NCBI GenBank assembly: GCA_014802425.1
Contig: JAAVCH010000031.1
Span: 1 to 39,667, forward strand
Length of the DNA stretch: 39,667 nucleotides
Reading direction: 5' to 3'
From: Bacteroides sp.
Lineage (GTDB): Bacteria > Bacteroidota > Bacteroidia > Bacteroidales > Muribaculaceae
Shown: piece after piece, positions 10,501-17,763 of the stretch
Numbering within the stretch: the stretch's first letter is position 1
Layout of the letters: each line of letters begins with the position of its first letter
Program-made: the position numbers and the translations under genes
The notes under the pieces: generated by a model
The model's database searches: none
What the model saw: only the letters and a program-made list of their open reading frames with translations
What the model was told of the DNA's origin: nothing

Positions 10501-10614
10501 GAAGGCCCCGACAACGACGAGGCTCCCGATGACGAAGAGGACCCCGAAGGCCCTGACACTCCCGGCGGCGCCGAAATCTCCAATCCCGACGACAACCCCA
10601 ATCCCGACAGATGA
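7585..10614 (+). CDS. porW: PorW/SprE-type TPR lipoprotein of the type IX secretion system
   Basis: The product has 1009 residues. The N-terminus has a hydrophobic segment ending in the lipobox VSAC, predicting lipid attachment at Cys35, followed by STKKNTPVSRQWQAFTTRYN and then YNVYYNGDEHYK, which I recognise from SprE (Flavobacterium) and PorW (Porphyromonas). TPR units fill roughly residues 85-430 and 590-760. In those organisms PorW/SprE is an outer-membrane-associated lipoprotein needed for type IX secretion or gliding and is thought to link the secretion ring to the outer membrane. Two very acidic, disordered regions are unusual: about residues 530-575 and the last 80 residues, which contain a duplicated segment. 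It overlaps porX by four bases (ATGA). Homologues also occur in Bacteroidales with little or no T9SS, so the function here needs the rest of the machine, which is not in the window. Confidence 0.85.
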   Translation: MPKYTPRHNRPPRPLLQGGVAVLCAILAMLGVSACSTKKNTPVSRQWQAFTTRYNVYYNGDEHYKETLKAMEKAYEDDYTRTLLTHPAEARADQKMPQPTGDFNRTIEKMQKAIQLHSIKKKPAKKTSSAKEKAFRARDEFNPFLHNAWMMMGKAQYFNGDFLGAASTFLYISRHFTWLPETVTEARLWQARCYCALDWDYEAENVLRLVKEKQLTTSALQNLYNLVQAGYLVRTDKYAEAVPYLEKAAKSASGSQKNRLWFLLGQVYTHLGKRQQAYEAYRKAGSGVSTAYRTKFNARIKQSEVYTGSNIASEVRALKSMTRYERNNEFLDQIYYAIGNLYLSRKDSAEARKYYALAIEKSTRNGIDKALAQLALGNIYFDEHEYNKAQPCYSEAVPQLPVTYPDYEKLKLRSDVLDELSVYAGNVELQDSLLRLSAMSPEEREKVAQRLVDELIKKEKEEAEAARREELLANREEAPMLDNGAAVPAFTVNGDKSWYFYNTMTKNAGKTEFQRKWGARKLEDDWRRRNKTTFAMDADEDSPDDEEDEEAPGNTGEEGADDGDGEEKGPDPNDPHNVEYYLRQIPTTEEEIANSNDIIQEGLYNMGVILKDKLEDYPAARREFDRLDSRYPDNPYRLDAYYNLYLMAVRDNDAAEAEKWRQAILAEFPESPYGMAMTDPDYFNHLREMNARQEQMYEEAYEAYLDNDNTRVHSLTEKMEEDYPLSKILPKFVFIDALSYMTGGDNDKFRERLTYLLEKWPDTDMTPMAGAILKGLKEGKQPNAGLSNTRGMIWDMRLTDSEAPLDTDGQPANFERDPDKPQLLVFVFPRDSVSANRLLYDVARFNFSSFVVKDFDLEQMSFGNVGLLIVRGFANMRELEHYRNVMAHSDFDLPAGVTPVMISKANFELLLREGRSFEEYFRFEQEEELPEEVNGPGMPPPDEEEDSDGHDTPGDDEISNPDNTPNPDADEEEGPDNDEAPDDEEDPEGPDTPGGAEISNPDDNPNPDR
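10434..10609 (+). repeat. Duplicated ~56-bp segment in the acidic tail of porW
   Basis: Two near-identical copies start with GACACTCCCGGCG at about 10434-10489 and 10554-10609, a period of 120 bases. They encode the residues EISNPDNTPNPD and EISNPDDNPNPD at the C-terminus of PorW. The period is a multiple of three, so copy-number change would keep the reading frame. Confidence 0.8.
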
Positions 10615-12149
10615 TTCCCAAGATACTATGGGCCGACGATGAGATCGACCTCCTCAAGCCCCACATACTTTTCCTTAAAGCCAAAGGCTACGACGTCGAG
10701 ACCGTCTCCAACGGCCTCGACGCCCTCGACGCCCTCCAGGCGCGCCCGTACTCGCTCGTGCTGCTCGACGAGAACATGCCCGGCCTCTCCGGACTCGAAA
10801 CCCTCTCGCGCATCAACCGCGAGCACCCCGATATCCCCGTCATAATGATCACCAAGAGCGAGGAGGAGAACATAATGAACCAGGCCATCGGCAACCAGAT
10901 AGCCGACTACCTCATAAAGCCCGTCAACCCCAACCAGATCCTCCTCTCGCTCAAAAAGAACCTGCACTCCACCGAACTCGTGGCCCGGCAGGCCACAAGC
11001 TCCTACCAGCAGGAATTCCAGCACCTGTCGGGACTCATAAACATGGTCTCCACCATCGAGGACTGGATGGAGGTCTACCGCCAGCTCGTCTACTGGGAGC
11101 TGAAGCTCGCCGACTCCGACTCGCAGATGGACGAGATGCTGCTGCTCCAGAAGCGCGACGCCAACGCGAATTTCTGCAAGTTCGTGAAGCGCAACTACGA
11201 GGAGTGGGTCACCTCCCCCGACCATCCCGTGATGAGCCACGAGATATTCCGCCGCAGTGTCTTCCCGCTGCTCGACAAGGGGGAGAAGGTGTGCTTCGTG
11301 CTCATAGACAATTTCCGCCTCGACCAGTGGCGTATCGTGCAGCCCCTGCTCGCCGAATACTTCAACATCGAGGAAAACCTCTACACCACCATCCTGCCCA
11401 CCTCGACGCAGTATGCCCGCAACGCCATTTTCGCCGGCCTGATGCCGCTGCAGATCGCCACGATGTATCCGCAGTACTGGGTGGAGGAAGACGAGGACGA
11501 AGGGCTCAACATCCACGAGAGCGAGCTCATACGCACCCAGATAGAGCGGTTCCGCCGCAAGAACCGCTTCAACTACACCAAAATCAACGACTCCCAGGGG
11601 GGCGAGAAATTCATACGCCAGCTCTCGAAGCAGCCCGACGTGGAGCTGCAGGTGCTCGTGCTCAATTTCATAGATATGCTCTCCCACGCCCGTACGGAAT
11701 CGAAGATGATACGCGAGCTGGCCAACTCCGACGCGGCCTACCGCTCGCTGACAGAGTCGTGGTTCCGCCACTCGTCGGCCGTCGACATCTTCCGCCGTCT
11801 CGCCGAACTGGGCTACAAAGTGATCGTCACCACCGACCACGGCACCATCCGCGTCGACAACCCCATCAAGGTCGTAGGCGACCGCAACACCAACACCAAC
11901 CTCCGCTACAAGGTAGGCAAGAACCTCAACTACAACTCCCGCCAGGTCTACGAAATGAAGGATCCGAAGCGCTTCGGCCTCCCGGCTCCCAACCTCTCCA
12001 GCACCTTCATCTACGCCCTCAACGAGGACTTCTTCTCCTATCCCAACAACTACAACTACTACGTGCAATACTACACCGGCACCTTCCAGCATGGCGGCAT
12101 CTCGCTTCAGGAAATGCTGGTGCCCATAGTGACCCTCACCCCGAAATGA
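10611..12149 (+). CDS. porX: PorX, response regulator with PglZ (phosphodiesterase/phosphatase-fold) domain
   Basis: The product has 512 residues. Residues 1-120 are a CheY receiver with the acidic pair (ADDE, residues 8-11), the phospho-acceptor Asp53 in LVLLDENMPG, Thr81 and Lys103 (LIKPVNP). The rest is the PglZ domain of the alkaline-phosphatase superfamily, with metal-site motifs CFVLIDNFRLDQW and VTTDHGTIRVDNP. This architecture is that of PorX, the T9SS-associated regulator, which in Porphyromonas gingivalis works with the sensor PorY and the sigma factor SigP; its PglZ domain has been reported as a phosphodiesterase. Both the phosphorylation site and the metal ligands look intact, so it should be active. 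No PorY kinase is encoded nearby. Translational coupling to porW (ATGA) and to the next gene (ATGA) makes a tight three-gene unit. Confidence 0.92.
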   Translation: MIPKILWADDEIDLLKPHILFLKAKGYDVETVSNGLDALDALQARPYSLVLLDENMPGLSGLETLSRINREHPDIPVIMITKSEEENIMNQAIGNQIADYLIKPVNPNQILLSLKKNLHSTELVARQATSSYQQEFQHLSGLINMVSTIEDWMEVYRQLVYWELKLADSDSQMDEMLLLQKRDANANFCKFVKRNYEEWVTSPDHPVMSHEIFRRSVFPLLDKGEKVCFVLIDNFRLDQWRIVQPLLAEYFNIEENLYTTILPTSTQYARNAIFAGLMPLQIATMYPQYWVEEDEDEGLNIHESELIRTQIERFRRKNRFNYTKINDSQGGEKFIRQLSKQPDVELQVLVLNFIDMLSHARTESKMIRELANSDAAYRSLTESWFRHSSAVDIFRRLAELGYKVIVTTDHGTIRVDNPIKVVGDRNTNTNLRYKVGKNLNYNSRQVYEMKDPKRFGLPAPNLSSTFIYALNEDFFSYPNNYNYYVQYYTGTFQHGGISLQEMLVPIVTLTPK

Positions 12150-13189
12150 CACCTCCCCGCCATATTCTCCAAGCCCTGACCTTAGCGGCCGCCTTAGCCG
12201 CCCCCCTCGCCGCCTCCGCCGCCCTCGCCGAAGCCCCGCAGCCCCCCCTCCCGCGCGAAGCCGTCCCCGCCCAGGCTACGCCGGATCCGCGCGAGGCGCT
12301 GGCCCGGATGGCCGAAAGGGCCGAGGCCGGCGATGCCGAGGCCCAGTACCGCCTCTCCCTGCTCCACGAGCGCGGCTTCGACTCAATCCCCGCCGATTCC
12401 GTCCGGGCCCGAAGCCTTCTGGAGCGCTCCGCCCGGGGCGGCTATCTCCCCGCTCAGAATCTCCTCGGCTTCACCCTCATCAGGGAAGGGGAGCCCGACC
12501 TCGGCCTACAGTGGATAGAGCGCGCCGGAATGGCCGGCGACCCGAAGGCGCAGAGCAATATCGGCTATCTGCTCGTGGCCGGCGAAGGCGTGGAGCGTGA
12601 TCCGGAAAAAGGAGCATGGTGGCTCGCACAGGCAGCCGCCAACGGCGTGCCCCAGGCCGCCTCGATGCTCGGCGATCTCTACGCCGAAGGAATCGGGGTA
12701 GGGCAGGACACCGCAAAGGCCGACTCGCTTTACCGCACGGCCTTCCTGGCCGGCATACCCGACGCCGCTGTGAAGTCGGAATCCCTGCGCACCTCCCCCG
12801 GCACCCCCGCCGAGCGCCTCGACCGGGCCATCCTCTACTATACCCACGGCGCGCCGGCACTGGGAGTGCGGCTGCTGAATACCCTTGTCGGCCCCTCAGA
12901 GGCCACAGAACCGCATATCAGGGGCGCAGCCTCAGCACTGCTCGGCGACGCCTACACGCGCGCTCAGGGAGTCCCCTACAGCCACGAGCTTTCCACCCGC
13001 CACTACCTTGAGGCGGCACGCCTCGGAAATCCGGCCGCAGAATTCATAATAGCCGAGCTCCTCGAAATCTTCCCCGACGCCGTCGACGACCCCTCCCTCT
13101 CCGCCGACGAGCTGCGCCGCCGCGCCGCCGCCCAGGGTGTGCTGACCGCCGAAGACGCCAGCCGCCGCCTGCTAAATCCCGGCACTTGA
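12146..13189 (+). CDS. Exported Sel1-repeat (TPR-like) protein
   Basis: The ATG at 12146 overlaps the porX stop (ATGA) and gives 347 residues; a longer open frame upstream is only a shadow of porX. Residues 1-27 form a signal peptide (leucine/alanine-rich, ending ASAALAEA). The body contains Sel1 repeats, recognisable by the AxxGxxxAQxxLGxxxxxG spacing: GDAEAQYRLSLLHERG, GYLPAQNLLGFTLIREG, GDPKAQSNIGYLLVAGEG, GVPQAASMLGDLYAEG and, near the C-terminus, GNPAAEFIIAELLE. Sel1 proteins are adaptors for protein-protein contacts; no enzyme domain is present. It is likely periplasmic. As the last gene of the run it may assist whichever complex PorW or the barrel forms. The bidirectional terminator begins about 55 bases after its stop. 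Confidence 0.85.
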   Translation: MTPPRHILQALTLAAALAAPLAASAALAEAPQPPLPREAVPAQATPDPREALARMAERAEAGDAEAQYRLSLLHERGFDSIPADSVRARSLLERSARGGYLPAQNLLGFTLIREGEPDLGLQWIERAGMAGDPKAQSNIGYLLVAGEGVERDPEKGAWWLAQAAANGVPQAASMLGDLYAEGIGVGQDTAKADSLYRTAFLAGIPDAAVKSESLRTSPGTPAERLDRAILYYTHGAPALGVRLLNTLVGPSEATEPHIRGAASALLGDAYTRAQGVPYSHELSTRHYLEAARLGNPAAEFIIAELLEIFPDAVDDPSLSADELRRRAAAQGVLTAEDASRRLLNPGT

Positions 13190-13244
13190 GGCATTTCCCT
13201 CACCCACCCGAGCGGGCTTGCACCGACATCGGGTATAGACATAA

Positions 13245-13274
13245 AACCCCGGCTGCCGTGCGGTAGCCGGGGTT
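13245..13274. terminator. Bidirectional terminator between convergent genes
   Basis: AACCCCGGCTGCC and GGTAGCCGGGGTT form a 13-bp stem (one G-U on the plus strand) with loop GTGC. On the minus strand it is followed by TTTTAT; on the plus strand by ATTTCAT. It sits between the Sel1 gene and the amylase gene, which converge. Confidence 0.85.
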
Positions 13275-13315
13275 ATTTCATATCCGGGATTTTGATTTTA
13301 CCCGAGGGGAGATGT

Positions 13316-16300
13316 TTATCTGATTACTACTTTGCGCACCTTGCTTCCGCGGCGCTCCACGTAGACGCCCGGAGCGGGAGTCACGACGCGCACACCCTGC
13401 AGAGTGAAGTACTCGGGCTCTGCCTCATCGGCATCGACCTCCTCCACAGCCGTGGGGCCGTCGGCGTTATACATCATGTAGGGCACGAATGAAAGGTCGC
13501 CTGTCTGGGCGCCGTTGTTGCCGTTGTTGAAGATAATCTGAGTGCCGGTCTGTGCGCCCTCAAGCTTGCAGACATAATATGTCTTGCCGTTGAGCACGGT
13601 GGTCTCGGTAAGCTCAACGCCGGGCCATGCGCCGAAATGCTCTGTGTTTCCGGTCCAGGCATAGGCATGCACCTTATTCCAGTTAAGGTTGTTCTCGAAA
13701 TACACTACATCGTACTGACGCTTCTCGATCTTGGTGTACAGGGCCTGGCCTGTCACAGTCTCGCCGTCGGCGCCGGTGGCGCTCCAGCTTACGGTCACAC
13801 TGTCGCCGACGCTCATGTCGCCGCCGATGGTGAAGGATGAGGTGCCGGAGAAGTTCTTCTGGGCGCCGGTGCCTATACGGTACCATGCGGAGGAGGCGTT
13901 CTTGGCCGTGATGCTTACGGTCAGGGTCTCCGTCTCGAACTCGCCTCCGTTGGGGCTGAGCGTGATGCCCGGCTTGGTGTTCGGAGTGAGGGTGACGTCC
14001 ACCTTCTCGGCGTTGGCGCCGCCGTCATAACGGAAGAATGTGTCGGCGTCGAGGGCGGTGATGTTGGCTGTCTGGGCGCCGCCGTGATTGAAGATGACGT
14101 TGACGCTCTCCATTCCGTCGAACGTATGGTAGTAATATACGGTGCCGTCGACGTCCACGCTCTGCGAGGGCTTGGAGCCGGGCCATGCGCCGAGGGGCTC
14201 CACCTTCTTGCCGCTGTCGTCGTCGCCCCATGCATACATGTTGAAGTCGCCGTCGCAGGCCACGTACACTGAGAAGCTGGCGTTCGGGTCCACCTTGCGG
14301 TACTTGACGTTGCCGGTGTATTCGGTGCCTGCGCTGTTGGTGGCGCCCCAGGTGATGGACTTGGTGTCGCCGAAGTTCATGTCGGAGCCGATGGTGACGG
14401 TCTTCTGCTGGCCGGCGGTGAGGTTGACCTGAGCCGCGTCACCGATCTTGTACCATCCCTTGACGGCCTCTTCGTTGAGGGAGATGGTCACGTCGATGGT
14501 CTCGGTCTTGAATGTGCCTCCTGCGGGTGAGAACGACACTGAGGCGGTGCCTACGGCGTCGTCGTAGGTGTAGTACTCGGTTGTGCCGGGGTCCTCGAAG
14601 CTTACGGCGCCGCCGTGGCTTACGGGAGTGGTGTCATAGATGAACTTACCGTGGTCGCCCACCTTGCCGCCGGTCCATCCCTTTACGAGGACACGGAGCT
14701 GACCCTGGTTGGTGGGAGCGTCGACGGTGATCGTGCCGCCCCCCTGGTAGGTCTTGCCGGTCACGATGTCGGTGTATGTGCCTGCGGGCACGTTGGTGAA
14801 CGTGGCGCCTCCGTTGAGGGCCACGAGGGCGTAGCTGTCCTTCGTGGCGCGCTTGAAGGCGTGGCCCCCCTTGGCGGTACAGTCGTCGAAGGTGTACTGG
14901 CCGCGGCGCAGCGCGGGCACGGCGGCGCGGATCTGGTTGAGGCGGCGGATGTGCTGGGCCAGGTCGGCGTTAAGGGTCTTCTGCACGTTGCCCGAAGCGG
15001 TGTATGTGCCGAAGTCGGTGGCCTCTACGTCACCCTCAAGGTATTCGCCGTAGTAGGCGCGTCCTGACTCCTTGAGCGCGAGGCCGGGGCCTTCGTCGAT
15101 GGTCTTGCCCTTCTGGAACTCCACTTCCGAGCCGTAGTAGAGGCAGGGGATGCCGCGGAAAGTGAACATCAGCGAGAGATTCTCGGCCCACTGCGCCGTG
15201 CCGCCGGAGAAACGCACGCCGTCGCTCGGACCGGGGGAGTAGTCATGCGAGTCGACGTAGACCACGTTCCACGACGCGTCGTTGTAGTACTGGTCCCCTT
15301 CCTGGGCGATACGCACTGCCTGGTCGGCACTGTTGAAGTTGTAGTGCATCGGGAAGTCGATGACGTTGAAGCCTGAAGCCTGGGAGTAGTCGGGCTCGTG
15401 CCATGCGCCGTTCTCGAGGAACACGTTCTTGGAGTCATGCACCGTGCCGGGGTCTTTCTCGCAGGTGAGCATGTTGCCCAAAGGCTCGGCACCCTCTTTC
15501 ACCACCTGCTGTCCCCACCAGTCGGCGGTGTAGCCCTGCCATTCGGCGACGAGCGCGGGGTCGGATTTCCATGTGTAGTAATGGGAGGAGAGCACGTGCT
15601 GGTCACGGTAGATCACGCTGCCGTAGCGCGAGCAGCACTCGCCGAACATATAGAACGGCGTGTCACCCTTGCGCTTGCTCTTCCATTTCTCGCCCAGCTC
15701 CACGAATTTGGGTATGAAGGCGGAGTTGAAAGTGAGAGGGGCGATGTGGCCCGTGGTGTCGATGCGGAAACCGTCGACACCCATCTCGATGAACTTGCCG
15801 TAGCATTCCACGATATAGTCCACGACGGCGGGATTCTCGGTGTTGAGGTCCACGCAGTCGCCTGCTATCTGACCCCACCAGCGGTTGGGAAGGTCCCAGT
15901 TCCAGGAGGTCGAGACGTGGTGCCAGTAGTTCTTGTCGTCATGGTTCTGGCCGTCGGTGTTCTTGAGGTATTTGAAACGCTCGCTATACTGTGTCCTATC
16001 CCCTTCGTTGGGGAGGTCCCAGTAGGCCGCACCGCCGAGCTTTTCATCGTCGGGGATGAGACAGGCCTCGATGTTGGCCTGGTTCTTGATGTTCTGGTCG
16101 CGGTCGAAGAGATGGCAGAAGTACTCCTCTCCGAAGTTGCCGGTGTGCTGGAGCACGATGTCGAGCACGACCTTCATGTCGCGGTCATGGGCGGCATCGA
16201 TGAGGTCCTGGAAATCCACGTCCTCGGAGGAGCCCCATTCGGTGCGGCTCTCGTAGCGGAGGTCGACGCGGGAGAAGTCCATGGCGTGGTAGCCGTGGTA

Positions 16301-16615
16301 GTCGAATCCGGAGGCGTTCTGCACGATCGGAGTGATCCAGATGGCCGTGAATCCGAGGGCCTTGATGTAGTCGAGCTTCTTGATGAGGCCGGCGAAGTCG
16401 CCGCGCCAGCAGGGGTCGTTGTTTTTCTTCTGGTTTTCGACGCCGTCCCAGCAGAGCACGTTGTTCTTGGGGTCGCCGTCGTAGAAGCGGGTGGTGATGG
16501 CGAAGTAGATGGTCTCGTCGCGGAAGTCGGCACGGTCGCCCGTAAATGCCGCGCTCGCGTTGAGGGCTGTCGCCGCCAAAAGCGCACCGGCTACGAATCC
16601 TTTAAAGCGATTCAT
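13316..16615 (-). CDS. Secreted GH13 alpha-amylase with starch-binding modules and a T9SS-like C-terminal tail
   Basis: The product has 1099 residues. A signal peptide (AGALLAATALNASAAF) covers residues 1-23. Residues about 30-600 are a GH13 barrel with all four conserved regions: LDIVLQH (Asp152, His157), DGFRIDTTGH (nucleophile Asp286), FYMFGE (acid/base Glu326) and YVDSHD (His457, Asp458). After a beta domain come two chitobiase-C-like immunoglobulin domains alternating with two aromatic starch-binding modules containing LGAWPG and FGAWPG (CBM26-like). The last 40 residues (YFTLQGVRV, PGVYVERR, KVRKVVIR) resemble the short sorting tails of Bacteroidales secreted proteins. It should hydrolyse alpha-1,4-glucans outside the cell or at the surface. 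No SusC/SusD genes flank it. It is preceded by a consensus promoter and a long structured leader. Confidence 0.92.
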   Translation of the reverse strand: MNRFKGFVAGALLAATALNASAAFTGDRADFRDETIYFAITTRFYDGDPKNNVLCWDGVENQKKNNDPCWRGDFAGLIKKLDYIKALGFTAIWITPIVQNASGFDYHGYHAMDFSRVDLRYESRTEWGSSEDVDFQDLIDAAHDRDMKVVLDIVLQHTGNFGEEYFCHLFDRDQNIKNQANIEACLIPDDEKLGGAAYWDLPNEGDRTQYSERFKYLKNTDGQNHDDKNYWHHVSTSWNWDLPNRWWGQIAGDCVDLNTENPAVVDYIVECYGKFIEMGVDGFRIDTTGHIAPLTFNSAFIPKFVELGEKWKSKRKGDTPFYMFGECCSRYGSVIYRDQHVLSSHYYTWKSDPALVAEWQGYTADWWGQQVVKEGAEPLGNMLTCEKDPGTVHDSKNVFLENGAWHEPDYSQASGFNVIDFPMHYNFNSADQAVRIAQEGDQYYNDASWNVVYVDSHDYSPGPSDGVRFSGGTAQWAENLSLMFTFRGIPCLYYGSEVEFQKGKTIDEGPGLALKESGRAYYGEYLEGDVEATDFGTYTASGNVQKTLNADLAQHIRRLNQIRAAVPALRRGQYTFDDCTAKGGHAFKRATKDSYALVALNGGATFTNVPAGTYTDIVTGKTYQGGGTITVDAPTNQGQLRVLVKGWTGGKVGDHGKFIYDTTPVSHGGAVSFEDPGTTEYYTYDDAVGTASVSFSPAGGTFKTETIDVTISLNEEAVKGWYKIGDAAQVNLTAGQQKTVTIGSDMNFGDTKSITWGATNSAGTEYTGNVKYRKVDPNASFSVYVACDGDFNMYAWGDDDSGKKVEPLGAWPGSKPSQSVDVDGTVYYYHTFDGMESVNVIFNHGGAQTANITALDADTFFRYDGGANAEKVDVTLTPNTKPGITLSPNGGEFETETLTVSITAKNASSAWYRIGTGAQKNFSGTSSFTIGGDMSVGDSVTVSWSATGADGETVTGQALYTKIEKRQYDVVYFENNLNWNKVHAYAWTGNTEHFGAWPGVELTETTVLNGKTYYVCKLEGAQTGTQIIFNNGNNGAQTGDLSFVPYMMYNADGPTAVEEVDADEAEPEYFTLQGVRVVTPAPGVYVERRGSKVRKVVIR

Positions 16616-16763
16616 GGTTAAGCTGTTGTAGGTTAAAAAGTTATGAACTGTAAGAATTTAAGTGTCTTCTATATAGCCATATCGACCGGGCTTCCGGCCC
16701 CCGTCCGGGGCTGACGCCCGTTTTTGAAGGCCCTGGGGCCCGCATATAATGAGCTTCATGGTC

Positions 16764-16787
16764 AGGGGAGTCCGCACGGACACCCCT
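16764..16787 (-). promoter_or_regulatory. Hairpin at the 5' end of the amylase leader RNA
   Basis: AGGGGAGTCC and GGACACCCCT pair (one mismatch) around the loop GCAC. The hairpin lies just after the predicted transcription start, and the remaining leader down to the start codon holds further G+C-rich inverted repeats (about 16685-16745). It could protect the mRNA or regulate it; the sequence does not match any riboswitch I know. Confidence 0.5.
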
Positions 16788-16797
16788 ATAGACATCG

Positions 16798-16827
16798 CAA
16801 ATTTAACACAAATCGCGGAGATTTCAA
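16798..16827 (-). promoter_or_regulatory. Bacteroidota-type promoter of the amylase gene
   Basis: On the minus strand TTG (complement of 16825-16827) is followed after 19 bases by TAAATTTG (complement of 16798-16805), a full match to the consensus. Transcription should begin near 16791, leaving an unusually long leader of about 175 bases. Confidence 0.7.
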
Positions 16828-16896
16828 TGTTTTTCCCGGAAAAAAAACCGCACGCTCCGCACGATTTATCCCGGTTCCCCCTCGGGGCGCCGCGGA

Positions 16897-17247
16897 TTAC
16901 TCCGGCTCTCCGGCGCGCCGGGAGGCGAAGCGCGAGGCGTCGCGCCGGAGTTTCTTGTGGAGGGAGGCGCGGAGGGCTTCTGTGAGGTCGGTGCCGGTCT
17001 GGTTGGCGAGGCATATCACCACCCAAAGCACATCGGCGAGCTCTTCCGGGAGGGTGTGGCGGAGGTCGCCGGGTTTGGCTATCTGGTCGCCGTAGGTGCG
17101 GGATATGACGCGGGCCAGTTCGCCGACTTCCTCGGTGAGGACGGCCATATTGGTGAGTTCTGAGAAGTAGCCGCCTCCGATGTTGCGGATCCAGTCGTCG
17201 ACGAGGTCCTGGGCGGCTCTGAGGGTAAGTGAATCTGACATTGTCAT
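16897..17247 (-). CDS. MazG-like nucleotide pyrophosphohydrolase
   Basis: This 116-residue protein has the MazG/all-alpha NTP-pyrophosphatase pattern: a first helix with LTEEVGELARVISR (the EExxE-type metal-binding motif) and a second with EELADVLWVVICLAN (the ExxD motif). Such short enzymes hydrolyse (d)NTPs to monophosphates plus pyrophosphate and are thought to clean the nucleotide pool; the exact substrate cannot be read. An ATG two codons further in (17241) is an equally good start. The C-terminus is strongly basic and Arg/Ala-rich, longer than needed for the fold. It is the last gene of the ruvB-flippase-rnpA operon, 47 bases after rnpA. Confidence 0.85.
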   Translation of the reverse strand: MTMSDSLTLRAAQDLVDDWIRNIGGGYFSELTNMAVLTEEVGELARVISRTYGDQIAKPGDLRHTLPEELADVLWVVICLANQTGTDLTEALRASLHKKLRRDASRFASRRAGEPE

Positions 17248-17294
17248 GGAGTCTGGTTATACTGACCGGTGCGGAGAATGCCGGAGCCTCCGGA

Positions 17295-17762
17295 TCAGCC
17301 CTGGATATCTTCCGGAGCCTCCGCGCCGCGCGCGAGCTCCGTCAGGAGCTTTTGGATCAGGGCGTCGGTCTTGGCGGCTATCCGGGCGGAGTCGATGTTG
17401 CGGTCGGCGCTGTAGATGAGCGCCACGCTGAGGGTGCGCAGCCCGGGATGCCGCTCCACGGCCTCGCGGAGCCTGCGGCGCGACAGGCGCCAGCATTCGC
17501 GCATGCGCCGGCGCATCAGCACACGGTCCACGGCATGGCGCCGCTTCTTCTTCGGCACCGTGAACATCACCTGCAGCGGCGCCACCCTGTCGGGCACGCC
17601 GATGCGGAAGGCCGCCTCCAGTTCAGTCCCCGTCAGCGGACGGTAGACCATACGCAGCGGATACTCGAACTTCGACCGCCCGCAGGCGAACAGGCCGTCG
17701 ACCAGCGTCTTGTGCCTCAGACGCTCCGATTTAGGAAATGTGTCTCTCTGCCCCTCCGTCAT
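17295..17762 (-). CDS. rnpA: Ribonuclease P protein component
   Basis: This basic 155-residue protein binds the RNase P RNA and helps process tRNA 5' ends. It starts with FPKSERLRHKTLVDGLF, the usual RnpA N-terminus (Lys-x-x-Arg-Leu), and has PKKKRRHAVDRVLMRRRMRE, which occupies the place of the family RNR motif and matches Bacteroidales versions. I chose the ATG at 17762, one base after the stop of the flippase gene, because it places the conserved segment at the normal distance; a start 14 codons upstream is open but would overlap the previous gene. No rpmH is adjacent, which is common in Bacteroidota. The C-terminal extension after residue 135 is acidic and probably flexible. Confidence 0.9.
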   Translation of the reverse strand: MTEGQRDTFPKSERLRHKTLVDGLFACGRSKFEYPLRMVYRPLTGTELEAAFRIGVPDRVAPLQVMFTVPKKKRRHAVDRVLMRRRMRECWRLSRRRLREAVERHPGLRTLSVALIYSADRNIDSARIAAKTDALIQKLLTELARGAEAPEDIQG

Positions 17763-17763
17763 A

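Noticed and set aside
11204..12145. Upstream extension of the Sel1-repeat gene through porX
   Set aside because: The extension overlaps porX in another frame, is Arg/Pro/His-rich without domain signals, and a signal peptide begins exactly at the ATG at 12146.
10611..12149. PglZ domain as part of a BREX/Pgl phage-defence system
   Set aside because: The domain is fused to a CheY receiver and coupled to porW, the PorX arrangement; no other BREX genes are present.
10626..12152. A 508-codon open frame antisense to porX
   Set aside because: It is a mirror of G+C-rich codon use in porX; porX has clear receiver and PglZ motifs and the antisense protein has none. The same reasoning removes long antisense frames in the barrel gene (5409-6653), the amylase gene (15398-16621) and ruvB (19337-20380).
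13316..16615. Starch-utilisation (Sus) locus
   Set aside because: Only the amylase is present; no SusC/SusD pair, SusR-type regulator or further glycoside hydrolase lies nearby.
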